Positions 34,965 to 42,559 of a DNA stretch of 64,000 nucleotides are shown piece after piece; the first letter of the stretch is position 1; each line of letters opens with the position of its first letter. Source of the stretch: PXAP01 sp964421595 (GTDB taxonomy: Bacteria > Bacteroidota > Bacteroidia > Bacteroidales > PUMT01). A model generated the notes under the pieces. The model searched no databases and had not been told where the DNA came from. It saw only the letters and a program-made list of their open reading frames with translations. Where the stretch lies: positions 1 through 64,000 of the forward strand of contig CAYQXY010000028.1 of assembly GCA_964421595.1 (NCBI GenBank). Reading direction: 5' to 3'. The position numbers were made by a program, and so were the translations under genes.

Positions 34965-36503
34965 ATGAAGCCACAAATAATTATAATTGCAGTTTTGTCA
35001 TTAATAATTATTTCCTGCCAGGAGCAGCCGCCAAAGTATAGCGCCGACTGGGAATCGCTGGGCCAGGTAAACCCGGTGCCGGAGTGGTTCAAGGATGCAA
35101 AGTTGGGCATTTATTTTCACTGGGGCGTCTATTCCGTGCCTGCCTATAGCAACGAGTGGTACCCAAGGAATATGTACAGGGATGGATCACGGGAGAACGT
35201 CCACCACATTGAAAACTATGGTAATCCTGAAGATTGGCCCTATCATTTTTTTATAACCGGAGCCGACGATAAGCAGGGAAATTTCAAGCAGTTTGCTCCC
35301 AGATTAAAATCTGAAGGCGGGAACTTCGACCCTCAGGAATGGGCGGATCTGTTTGCTGCATCTGGAGCGAAATTTGCCGGTCCGGTAGCCGAACACCATG
35401 ATGGTTTCTCAATGTGGGACAGTGATGTCAACCCATGGAATGCACAGGATCATGGACCCGGAATGGACCTGGTCGGTTTGTTGACCGATGCTTTCCGCGA
35501 AAGCGGAATGAAGATAATCCTTTCGATGCATCATGCCTACAATATAACCGGCTTTTTTGATAATGCCCCGGAAACGGATGATCCTGATCTGCAGATGCTG
35601 TACGGACAAATGGGACGGGAGAGAAATGAGGAGGTATGGCTCGAAAAGCACAAAGAGATTATCGATAAATACCAGCCTGATATTATCTGGCAGGATTTCA
35701 ACCTGCCTGAACTTACTGAGAAGGTGCTGCTGGAGTTTCTCGCCTACTACTACAACCGGGCTGATGAGTGGGGTAAAGAGGTGGTCAATACCTATAAGGA
35801 TGCTCTTAATCACGAGGTCGGCGTGCTTGATTATGAGCGGGGGGGACCGGTAGACCTGACTGATTATTACTGGCTGACCGATGATGCCATCAGTCGTTCA
35901 AGCTGGTGTTATACTGAGGGTATAACTTATTACAGGCCGGTTGAGGTTTTGCATGGTTTCTTTGACCGCATAAGCAAGAACGGGAACCTGCTTCTGAATA
36001 TATCACCAATGGCAGATGGAACCATTCCCGACGGACAAAAGGAAATACTTCTGGCTATGGGCGACTGGCTCGGCAAATATGGTGAGGCTGTTTATGCTAC
36101 AAGGGCATGGGTGAAGTTTGGTGAGGGCCCAACACAGATGGGGGCGGGGCATCATCATGCAGAAGGTGCAGGATTTATTCCTCCGACTGCCGGAACACCT
36201 GACGATATAAGATTTACCCGCAGTAAGGATAATAAAGATCTTTATGCCATAATTCTGGGCTGGCCTGAAGATGGCAGCACTGTATCTATAACCACCTTGT
36301 CGAAAGGGAAGATTTATCTTGATAATTTGGAAGATGTCTTTCTGTTGGGGCCCGGAGATGAAGAATATATTCCTGTTGAACTTGTGCAGGATGAATCGTC
36401 TTTGCACGTCACTTTGCCCTACAAGCCGGCTGAGGAACTCGCATATGTAATAAAATTCAGTTTTTCGGAAAGTATACCCGTGTTACGGTTGTCTGATAAT
36501 TAG
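34965..36503 (+). CDS. GH29 alpha-L-fucosidase lipoprotein
   Basis: A 512-residue retaining fucosidase with lipobox IISC (Cys18). The GH29 barrel shows LGIYFHWGVYSVPAY near the first strand, KFAGPVAEHHDGFSMWDS (His144-His145 in the fucose site), MKIILSMHHAYN, and PDIIWQDF with Asp244 as the probable nucleophile. KNGNLLLNISPMADG and QKEILLAMGDWL are also standard GH29 motifs. A C-terminal beta domain follows from about residue 390. It lies downstream of the LacI/ADH/AKR operon with a 304-bp gap. It complements the GH95 enzyme, since GH29 and GH95 usually act on different fucosyl linkages. Confidence 0.96.
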   Translation: MKPQIIIIAVLSLIIISCQEQPPKYSADWESLGQVNPVPEWFKDAKLGIYFHWGVYSVPAYSNEWYPRNMYRDGSRENVHHIENYGNPEDWPYHFFITGADDKQGNFKQFAPRLKSEGGNFDPQEWADLFAASGAKFAGPVAEHHDGFSMWDSDVNPWNAQDHGPGMDLVGLLTDAFRESGMKIILSMHHAYNITGFFDNAPETDDPDLQMLYGQMGRERNEEVWLEKHKEIIDKYQPDIIWQDFNLPELTEKVLLEFLAYYYNRADEWGKEVVNTYKDALNHEVGVLDYERGGPVDLTDYYWLTDDAISRSSWCYTEGITYYRPVEVLHGFFDRISKNGNLLLNISPMADGTIPDGQKEILLAMGDWLGKYGEAVYATRAWVKFGEGPTQMGAGHHHAEGAGFIPPTAGTPDDIRFTRSKDNKDLYAIILGWPEDGSTVSITTLSKGKIYLDNLEDVFLLGPGDEEYIPVELVQDESSLHVTLPYKPAEELAYVIKFSFSESIPVLRLSDN

Positions 36504-36799
36504 CAGAGGTTGATTTTCTTAATAAACATACCTTGTCCGACCTCCACATTGGGCATTTCAGCTTGGCCTGACTGAAAAAAAATAACATAATCAATTGAAT
36601 CTCTGTAAAATATTTTGTATATTTATAGTGAAATCGGCTGATTTTAAATTTTCTCCTTATATCAGAAATATTTCCAATTGCATTTTATTATTCGCCGGAT
36701 GAAGGTGCAATGATAAAACTGCTCAGACAGTACTTCAGATTTTTGCATAAACACGGGTATAACATCTTTCAGGAATTATTAACCTAAAATTCTATTATT

Positions 36800-37009
36800 A
36801 TGAAAAACATGGTTAAAGTAATTGAAGTAATTGCATCATCGGAAAAGAGTTTTGATGACGCCGCCAGGGTAGCGGTGACCGAAGCCGGAAAAACAGTCAA
36901 GAATATCCGTTCAGTCTACATTAAGAACATGAATGCCAAGGTGGAAAATAATCAGATTGTTTCTTATGCCGTTAATGCTAAAATTTCTTTTATGCTTGAA
37001 GAAAAGTAA
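36800..37009 (+). CDS. Dodecin-family protein
   Basis: A 69-residue protein of the dodecin fold (VIEVIASSEKSFDDAARVAV, AGKTVKNIRSVYIKNM, AVNAKISFMLEE). Dodecins form hollow dodecamers that store flavin, flavin breakdown products or CoA. The flavin-stacking Trp of archaeal and many bacterial dodecins (in an HLDWFEV-like position) is not present; the aligned segment reads IRSVYIK. Flavin binding may therefore be altered or lost. It is monocistronic, with a likely terminator at 37128-37150. The dodecin assignment is good; the ligand is uncertain. Confidence 0.88.
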   Translation: MKNMVKVIEVIASSEKSFDDAARVAVTEAGKTVKNIRSVYIKNMNAKVENNQIVSYAVNAKISFMLEEK

Positions 37010-37127
37010 TTGTCATTTGACAGCAGGGTATTATGACTCTCCGGTAGTTTCATTGCTGGATTATATTGGCCGGTAAAATTTTTCCGGAAACCGGATTGAT
37101 TGGTTATTGTCGTTTTCATGGCGGTGT

Positions 37128-37150
37128 AAAACTGAAGTCAGTTTTTTTTT
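37128..37150 (+). terminator. Probable terminator of the dodecin gene
   Basis: AAAACTG (37128-37134) pairs with CAGTTTT (37139-37145) across a 4-nt loop, and the T run continues to 37150. The stem is short and AT-rich, but the nine-T tract and position 120 bp after the dodecin stop support termination. Confidence 0.5.
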
Positions 37151-37156
37151 CGACAT

Positions 37157-37183
37157 CTTTTCCATCAGATATTGATGGAAAAG
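37157..37183 (+). other. Perfect 11-bp hairpin overlapping a Shine-Dalgarno-like AAGGAGG
   Basis: CTTTTCCATCA (37157-37167) pairs fully with TGATGGAAAAG (37173-37183), 5-nt loop, no T run on either side. The right arm covers the first part of AAGGAGG (37181-37187), which precedes an ATG at 37194. It could mask ribosome binding for a small ORF, or be an RNA end structure for the convergent methyltransferase transcript. Confidence 0.45.
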
Positions 37184-37193
37184 GAGGTTAAAT

Positions 37194-37325
37194 ATGGCTG
37201 AAAAGCAGGTAAAATTCTTCCACGATTCGCCCTCAGGTCTGTTGAGGTGGTTTTATATCTTTATGGGAACAGGTTTAATTCCACTTACAGTAAAGCTGCT
37301 AACCTTTATTTTGCCCTTTTCGTAA
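37194..37325 (+). CDS. Possible 43-aa membrane peptide, antisense to the methyltransferase 3' end
   Basis: An ATG preceded by an excellent AAGGAGG opens a 43-codon ORF (MAEKQVKFFHDSPSG...), whose second half is hydrophobic (FYIFMGTGLIPLTVKLLTFIL) and could span a membrane. Its last 73 bp overlap the methyltransferase gene on the other strand, so part of the reading frame may be a shadow. The ribosome site and hairpin make it worth listing, but no family is recognised. Confidence 0.25.
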   Translation: MAEKQVKFFHDSPSGLLRWFYIFMGTGLIPLTVKLLTFILPFS

Positions 37326-37891
37326 GGCTGGCTTTGTTCAATTACATCAACAGCACTGAAACCGGCCCTGGCAATATAATCCATATACTCATCATAGGTT
37401 ACCGCACCTGCCCAGCATTCGGCTACTGCTTCAGGATCGGAACTATATTCTGAGGGTACTGGTTCATCAGCATAAATATCACTTATAGTAAACCGGCCAC
37501 CCGGTTTAAGCAAACGGTAGATCTCCTTCCATACAAGGTCTTTTCTTCTGACATGGTTAAGAACACAATTCGAAATAATAAGGTCGGCAATAGAGCTTTC
37601 CAAAGGAATTTCTTCCAGCCCTGATAAAATGAATTCCACATTTTCTACACCAAGTTTTTGAGCTGTTTTTTTGCCTTTGGAAATCATCCCGGGAGTTGAG
37701 TCTATACCATAAACGAAGCCATCAGGCCCAACAATTTCAGCCATCCTGACAACATCATTACCCCTGCCACTTCCCAGGTCAATGCAAATTTCTCCTGATA
37801 TTATACCGCTTTTGTCCAGCGCTCCTCCGCAAGAGAGACAGCAACTGTCTTCCGCCAGTTGTGTGTACCTTTTATTAATGGCTTCTTCCAT
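37253..37891 (-). CDS. ArsM-like SAM-dependent methyltransferase
   Basis: A 212-residue class I methyltransferase. The SAM-binding motif is CIDLGSGRGNDV (residues 36-47). ISNCVLNHV (Cys109), RLLKPGGRFTISDIYADEPVP and AECWAGAVTYDEY (Cys159) align well with arsenite methyltransferases, whose conserved cysteines bind As(III). The N-terminus carries Cys17, Cys18 and Cys21 (SCCLSCGG) where ArsM has an ACC motif. It is shorter than typical ArsM (about 270). It diverges, across 295 bp, from a three-Cys peptide gene and a radical SAM gene. It may methylate arsenic, another thiol-bound metalloid, or a product of that locus; no ars resistance genes are adjacent. Confidence 0.82.
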   Translation of the reverse strand: MEEAINKRYTQLAEDSCCLSCGGALDKSGIISGEICIDLGSGRGNDVVRMAEIVGPDGFVYGIDSTPGMISKGKKTAQKLGVENVEFILSGLEEIPLESSIADLIISNCVLNHVRRKDLVWKEIYRLLKPGGRFTISDIYADEPVPSEYSSDPEAVAECWAGAVTYDEYMDYIARAGFSAVDVIEQSQPYEKGKIKVSSFTVSGIKPVPIKI

Positions 37892-38104
37892 TTTTAAAAT
37901 ATTTTATTTGTGAATTAGTAATAATTTAAGTTGATTTCTTTTTGGCCCTGCATTACTGAGAAAAGTCTTTGACATAATCTATATCGGCGACAAATCAACG
38001 TAATCGCTTTTCACCTTATTTAAATATCGTATCGAAAATCTGACCTCAAAAATAAGAAATTATTAAGGAATTATTTAAAAGGCTAGATTATTAGATATTT
38101 TAAT

Positions 38105-38112
38105 TATTTTTG
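38105..38112 (+). promoter_or_regulatory. -7 element upstream of the three-Cys peptide gene
   Basis: TATTTTTG matches TAnnTTTG and is 75 bp before the peptide ATG at 38187. A good TTTG -33 element is not seen. If used, it would transcribe the peptide, radical SAM and thioredoxin-reductase genes together. Confidence 0.4.
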
Positions 38113-38186
38113 CAGTGGTGGTTAAACAAGCTGCTTATTTATACTGAGTTTAGATAAAAGAATAATTGATAATTAATGATCTGATA

Positions 38187-38282
38187 ATGAAAAGTCTGAC
38201 AATTAAGAAAACAGAAAAAGCAGTTCAGCCTGCTCAGTGTTGTGCAAAGAAATCAAAAGTCATTGCCGGCTGCCATGATTAA
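38187..38282 (+). CDS. 31-aa three-cysteine peptide, candidate substrate of the adjacent radical SAM enzyme
   Basis: A complete short ORF (MKSLTIKKTEKAVQPAQ then CC). It is Lys-rich in the N-terminal half, which could serve as leader, and ends in a core with Cys18, Cys19 and Cys29 (AGCHD at the C-terminus). It lies 58 bp upstream of a radical SAM/SPASM gene and in the same direction, behind a plausible promoter. Short Cys-containing ORFs in this position are typical precursors of radical-SAM-modified peptides. No hydrophobic signal is present. I do not recognise the family; similarity searches and conservation next to homologous radical SAM genes would decide. Confidence 0.6.
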   Translation: MKSLTIKKTEKAVQPAQCCAKKSKVIAGCHD

Positions 38283-38340
38283 ATTTCCGGATTCTGCCTG
38301 ATAATAACCGGCCGGATTATATTGAAAAAATTCCAGTTCT

Positions 38341-39648
38341 ATGCAATTATCAAGGTTTAATATATTGTCGGAAATTAAAGATTCAGAAAAGTGCTATATA
38401 ATTAATCCATTATACGGCACCGCTGATATCATTGACAAAGATTACTACAGGGCTTTACTTGAAGGAAAATTATGCAACAATGAGCTGATTGAGAAAGGTT
38501 ATCTTTCTGATCCTGATGCTGAGAGATCGGAGTTCAGAAAGGCATACCTGAAATTTACAGATGAGCGTGATTCTGATGAGATTCAGCTCTTTTTTGTTCC
38601 GGGGTATTCATGCAATTTCAATTGCTCCTATTGTTACCAGGCCGATTACAATGAAAAGCCGGCAGGGCTCAGTCCGGAAGTAATAAAAGCTTTTTACAGC
38701 TATATTGATTCAGAGTTTAAAGGTCGCAGTAAATATATAACACTGTTTGGCGGGGAGCCTCTATTGCCGGGAAAAAATCATAAGGCAAACATATTACATC
38801 TTGTGGAAATGGCAACTGAACGTGCCATTGATATTGCAGTTGTTACAAACGGATATCACATATCCGGTTATATTGATATTTTCAAAAAAGCAAGCATCAG
38901 GGAGGTGCAGGTTACCATTGACGGAACCCGTGAAGTACATGATAGCAGACGCAAACTTAAATCCAGCGAGGGTACTTTTGACCGCATAGTTGAGGGAATT
39001 GATCTTTTACTTGAGAATGATATCCCGGTAAATCTGAGGGTGGTTATCGACAGGGATAATATTTCTGATCTGCCCGCCCTGGCAAGGTTTGCCATCGATA
39101 AGGGGTGGACAGATAATTCTCTTTTCAAAACGCAGCTCGGCAGGAACTATGAACTGCATGAATGCCGGCACAGCAATACTAATCTGTTTTCGCGAATTGA
39201 GATGTACAGGGAACTTTATGATCTTATCATGAAATTTCCACATATACTTGATTTCCACAAGCCTTCATTTTCTGTTGCAAAGTATCTTTCGGAAAACGGA
39301 GTGCTGCCGCCTCCTCTTTTTGATGCATGTCCCGGAACAAAAACAGAATGGGCTTTTGACTTTACCGGAAATATTTATGCGTGTACTGCCACAGTTGGTA
39401 AAACCGGAGAAGAGCTTGGCAGCTTTTTCCCCGAAAGGGTTCTGAAGGACGAAATTATTGAAAAGATTTCGGAAAGGGACATACTTTCAATTAAGGAATG
39501 CGGAGATTGTAATGTGAGCCTGCTCTGTGGCGGGGGCTGTGCCGCTGTTGCTAAAAGCCGTAATGGTTCAGGTAACAGTGCCGATTGCCGCCCAATTAAA
39601 GAACTGCTGGAACTGGGGATAGCAGCCTATTTTCGCGATCAGCTTTAA
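38341..39648 (+). CDS. Radical SAM/SPASM protein, probable peptide maturase
   Basis: A 435-residue enzyme. The [4Fe-4S]-SAM motif is Cys91-x3-Cys95-x2-Cys98 (CNFNCSYC), followed by LFGGEPLL. The C-terminal SPASM region has the full seven-cysteine set: Cys330, Cys348, Cys387, Cys390, Cys396, Cys400 and Cys416, able to bind two extra clusters. The first 60 residues (FNILSEIKDSEKCYIINPLYG ... NNELIEKGYL) resemble the short winged-helix/PqqD-like N-terminus of peptide maturases. It follows the three-Cys peptide by 58 bp and precedes the thioredoxin-reductase fusion by 39 bp. It does not carry the motifs of anaerobic sulfatase-maturing enzymes. The exact modification is unknown. Confidence 0.88.
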   Translation: MQLSRFNILSEIKDSEKCYIINPLYGTADIIDKDYYRALLEGKLCNNELIEKGYLSDPDAERSEFRKAYLKFTDERDSDEIQLFFVPGYSCNFNCSYCYQADYNEKPAGLSPEVIKAFYSYIDSEFKGRSKYITLFGGEPLLPGKNHKANILHLVEMATERAIDIAVVTNGYHISGYIDIFKKASIREVQVTIDGTREVHDSRRKLKSSEGTFDRIVEGIDLLLENDIPVNLRVVIDRDNISDLPALARFAIDKGWTDNSLFKTQLGRNYELHECRHSNTNLFSRIEMYRELYDLIMKFPHILDFHKPSFSVAKYLSENGVLPPPLFDACPGTKTEWAFDFTGNIYACTATVGKTGEELGSFFPERVLKDEIIEKISERDILSIKECGDCNVSLLCGGGCAAVAKSRNGSGNSADCRPIKELLELGIAAYFRDQL

Positions 39649-39687
39649 GGAATTAATAATGAATTAAAATAATAAAAACAATCAGTG

Positions 39688-40959
39688 ATGCAGGAAATTA
39701 CCGCTTTGGAATTTAATGAGATAACCGGCATGAACGAACCGGTTTTAGTTGACTTTTATTCAACAGAGTGTCCTCCATGTGATGCCCTTGCACCAAAACT
39801 TGAAAGCCTGGAAAAGCTTTTCAGCAAGGAGATCAGGTTTGTTAAAATCTACCGTCAGGGAAACAGAGAGCTGGCAGAGAAACTGGGGGTCAAATCTTCA
39901 CCAACATTACTTTTTTTCGAAGGAGGTAAAGAGGTTTGCCAGAGGTTGTCAGGAGGAATTAAAAGGTCGGAGATAGTAAGGGAAGTTGGTCATATTCTTG
40001 GTCGTGAAAAGATTGGTAATGTGATGAATGAGATTGACCCTGTAGTTACCAATACTGATGTGGCCGTACTGGGTGCCGGACCGGGCGGACTTACGGCCGG
40101 ATTATACCTTTGCCAGGCAAAGATCAATACAACAATGATTGATATAGCGCTGCCAGGTGGTTATGTAGCCACAACTCATATGGTTTCCAATTATCCCGGG
40201 TTCATTGAACCTCAGCCCGGATACATGTTATCCCACAATATGTCGGAGCAGACTAAAAGATGCGGAACAATTTACAAGGTTGCCGTAGATGTGACTAAGG
40301 TCGATCTGGTGAATAAGGAAATTGTTATTGATGACTATGAAACAATTAAAGCAAAGAAAATCGTTATAGCTACCGGAACCACGCCTGCAAAACTCAATAT
40401 TCCCGGTGAACAGGAGTATATCGGGAAAGGTATCTCCTATTGTGCAACCTGTGATGCCAAGTATTATGACAACAAGGAGGTTATTATTATTGGCGGGGGA
40501 AACTCTGCTATTGAGGAATCGGCCTTTATCTCAAAATTTGCTTCGAAAATTACGATAGTACACCAGTTTGATAAGTTGCAGGCAAATAAATTCGCACAGG
40601 AAAAGGCTTTCGCTGACCCCAAAATATCTATGATGCTGGAACATGAGCCCAGATCATTTTCTCAAAAGGGGGATAAGATGGAAGTCGAGGTTGAGGACTT
40701 AAAGACAGGTAAGCGCATTACTTTGCAGACTGACGGGGTTTTTATTTTTATCGGCCTGAAACCTAATCTTTTGATGTTTAAGGATAAACTGGAACTTGAT
40801 CAGTGGGGATATATCAAAACCGATGAAGACATGAGGACGAGCATTGAAGGTGTTTATTCAGTTGGCGATATAAACAGTAAAAAATACCGGCAGATAACTA
40901 CTGCCGTGGCCGATGGTACGATAGCCGCCATTGCTATTACAAGGGAAATAGATGTATAG
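39688..40959 (+). CDS. Thioredoxin-thioredoxin reductase fusion
   Basis: A 423-residue cytosolic flavoprotein. Residues 1-105 are a thioredoxin domain with Cys28-Pro-Pro-Cys31 (STECPPCDALAPK) instead of the usual CGPC. Residues about 122-423 form a thioredoxin reductase: FAD motif GAGPGGLTAG, redox-active Cys252-Ala-Thr-Cys255, NADPH motif IIGGGNSAIEE and the final YSVGDI FAD motif. The domain order Trx-TrxR is the reverse of the mycobacterial TrxB-TrxA fusion. I start at the ATG at 39688; GTG 39685 is also in frame. It should deliver NADPH-derived electrons to thiols and, by position, probably to the peptide or enzymes of this locus. Confidence 0.9.
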   Translation: MQEITALEFNEITGMNEPVLVDFYSTECPPCDALAPKLESLEKLFSKEIRFVKIYRQGNRELAEKLGVKSSPTLLFFEGGKEVCQRLSGGIKRSEIVREVGHILGREKIGNVMNEIDPVVTNTDVAVLGAGPGGLTAGLYLCQAKINTTMIDIALPGGYVATTHMVSNYPGFIEPQPGYMLSHNMSEQTKRCGTIYKVAVDVTKVDLVNKEIVIDDYETIKAKKIVIATGTTPAKLNIPGEQEYIGKGISYCATCDAKYYDNKEVIIIGGGNSAIEESAFISKFASKITIVHQFDKLQANKFAQEKAFADPKISMMLEHEPRSFSQKGDKMEVEVEDLKTGKRITLQTDGVFIFIGLKPNLLMFKDKLELDQWGYIKTDEDMRTSIEGVYSVGDINSKKYRQITTAVADGTIAAIAITREIDV

Positions 40960-41130
40960 GGCTGAAACACCAGAGAAGTTTGTTTTTTTCCGGGTCCTGG
41001 TGAATTACTTCAGAGATAAATAATAGTCAATTCTCCTTTTTGCATGTAGTTAAAATAAATTAAAAAATCAGACTGTTTTGCTACATGTAAACAATAAGTG
41101 CTCTGGCCTGTTTATTAGAAAACATTTTTG

Positions 41131-42174
41131 ATGGATTCTTTAACACAGGCAGTACTTGGTGCCGGAGTAGCAGAAGTTACACTTGGTCATAAAATTGGGA
41201 ATAAGGCACTTCTAATCGGGGCACTTATCGGAACAATTCCCGATCTTGATGTGCTGTTTACTGGGTTTTATTCAGAGGCAGACGGCCTTCTTGTTCACAG
41301 GGGCTTCTCCCATTCCATCGTCTTTTCATTACTGTTATCACCATTGCTGGCATTGCTGCTTGTAAAAATATTCAGGAAAACAGAGGTTTCTTTCAGAAAG
41401 TGGTGGTTGATGTCATTTCTGGTTCTGGTTACACATCCTATGCTTGATACGCTGACAGGTTATGGTACCGGATTTTTAGAGCCATTGTCCGCTGTCAGGA
41501 TAGAGATAAACTCCATCGCTATAATTGATGTTTTTTACACCCTGCCTTTTCTGACAATCCTTATTGTGCTGATGTTTTATGGCCGCAACACATTAGTCCG
41601 CCGCAACCTTGGTATATGGGCAATTTCAGTCAGTTTTGCCTACCTGCTCCTTACGCTTGTGCATAAGCCACTTATCCACCGGGAATTCCGGCAATCACTG
41701 GAATCACAACAACTGGATTTCCATCGCCTGCGAACGTCACCAATGCCGCTTACAAACTTCCTTTGGATGGGTATTGCCGAATCGGAGGGAGGTTATTATA
41801 TGGGATTATATTCAATATTTGACCGAAAAAATAATATCCTTTTTCAATACATACCTCGCAATGAAGATTTAATCTCATCATTCAGTGAAAGCCATTCTGT
41901 CCGGCAATTAAAAAGGTTTTCCAAAGGTTATTATTCTGTTAACCGTTCAGGGTCAGATTCACTCATTTTTAATGATTTAAGATTTGGCAGGATGGGGTTT
42001 GACCGGGATGATCCTTTTGTTTTTTCCTTTTATCTTGAATGTGGCCCGGCAGACTGTGAAGTGCACCGGTCCGGAATGTCCGGGAGATCATTCACGGTCA
42101 GCGCTTACCTGAACAGGATCTTTGGGATCATTACCCCTGAAAATACTGCCGCTACAACCGTATTAGCTCCTTAA
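41131..42174 (+). CDS. YdjM-type membrane-bound metal-dependent hydrolase (DUF457)
   Basis: A 347-residue inner-membrane protein. MDSLTQAVLGAGVAEVTLGH, IPDLDVLF, HRGFSHSIVFSLLL and THPMLDTLTGYGTG are the hallmark His/Asp motifs of the YdjM/LexA-regulated hydrolase family (PF04307). About five TM helices occupy the first 190 residues, followed by a soluble C-terminal domain. Its biochemical role is poorly known. The ATG at 41131 starts the family motif immediately. It follows the Trx-TrxR gene by 171 bp and is probably an independent unit. Confidence 0.9.
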   Translation: MDSLTQAVLGAGVAEVTLGHKIGNKALLIGALIGTIPDLDVLFTGFYSEADGLLVHRGFSHSIVFSLLLSPLLALLLVKIFRKTEVSFRKWWLMSFLVLVTHPMLDTLTGYGTGFLEPLSAVRIEINSIAIIDVFYTLPFLTILIVLMFYGRNTLVRRNLGIWAISVSFAYLLLTLVHKPLIHREFRQSLESQQLDFHRLRTSPMPLTNFLWMGIAESEGGYYMGLYSIFDRKNNILFQYIPRNEDLISSFSESHSVRQLKRFSKGYYSVNRSGSDSLIFNDLRFGRMGFDRDDPFVFSFYLECGPADCEVHRSGMSGRSFTVSAYLNRIFGIITPENTAATTVLAP

Positions 42175-42250
42175 GAGGGATATTCAGGTTCGACCCCCGG
42201 ATTTCTATACCCGCTAACAAGTCAGTAAAATCTGTTGACTGGAACATAAA

Positions 42251-42349
42251 ATGACCGTTAAATTCAATGAAGGCTGGAATACACTCAAGGTTATTGATGC
42301 AAACGGTTCTGAAGATATCCAGAAGGTTTTTGCGGTTATAAATAACTAA
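42251..42349 (+). pseudogene. Possible remnant of a secreted protein C-terminus (32 aa)
   Basis: An ORF reading MTVKFNEGWNTLKVIDANG and ending with VFAVINN. This looks like the last strands of a secreted beta-sandwich domain. A different frame just before it (about 42190-42253) reads SIPANKSVKSVDWNIK before a stop, as if one gene tail had suffered a frameshift. No signal or catalytic part remains. It could also be chance. The rest of the 385-bp gap 42175-42559 holds only the amidase promoter. Confidence 0.3.
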
Positions 42350-42487
42350 TGTCAGGAGGGATGATTCACTTTTAATAATTTTCTTTCTGCAGCGGGTCTA
42401 TAATACACTTCCGGGTTTCCCGGTACTTCGAAAGCAATATGTAAATATGCCCGGTAACCAAATCTTTGATTAAAAATTTTTGCCTTA

Positions 42488-42521
42488 TTTGTAAATATGC
42501 CTTGACATTATGTTATGTTTG
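42488..42521 (+). promoter_or_regulatory. Probable amidase promoter
   Basis: TTTG at 42488-42491 and TATGTTTG at 42514-42521 match the Bacteroidota -33 and -7 elements with a 22-bp spacer, slightly long. The -7 element is 38 bp before the amidase ATG. Confidence 0.5.
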
Positions 42522-42559
42522 TTTTTTGATTTCTGATATAGTCAATAATAAATAATAAA

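Noticed and set aside
36710..36787. 25-aa ORF (MIKLLRQYFRFLHKHG...) before dodecin
   Set aside because: Too short, no conserved feature or promoter; AT-rich DNA makes such frames common.
37081..37090. TTTCCGGAAA as another copy of the first LacI operator
   Set aside because: Lacks the central AACGTT of the true operators; only a half-site resemblance.
38341..39648. Radical SAM/SPASM protein as the anaerobic sulfatase-maturing enzyme for the four sulfatases
   Set aside because: The motif neighbourhood (GYSCNFNCSYCYQADY, FGGEPLLPG) and N-terminal domain differ from anSME, and it is associated with a peptide and thiol reductase rather than with sulfatases.
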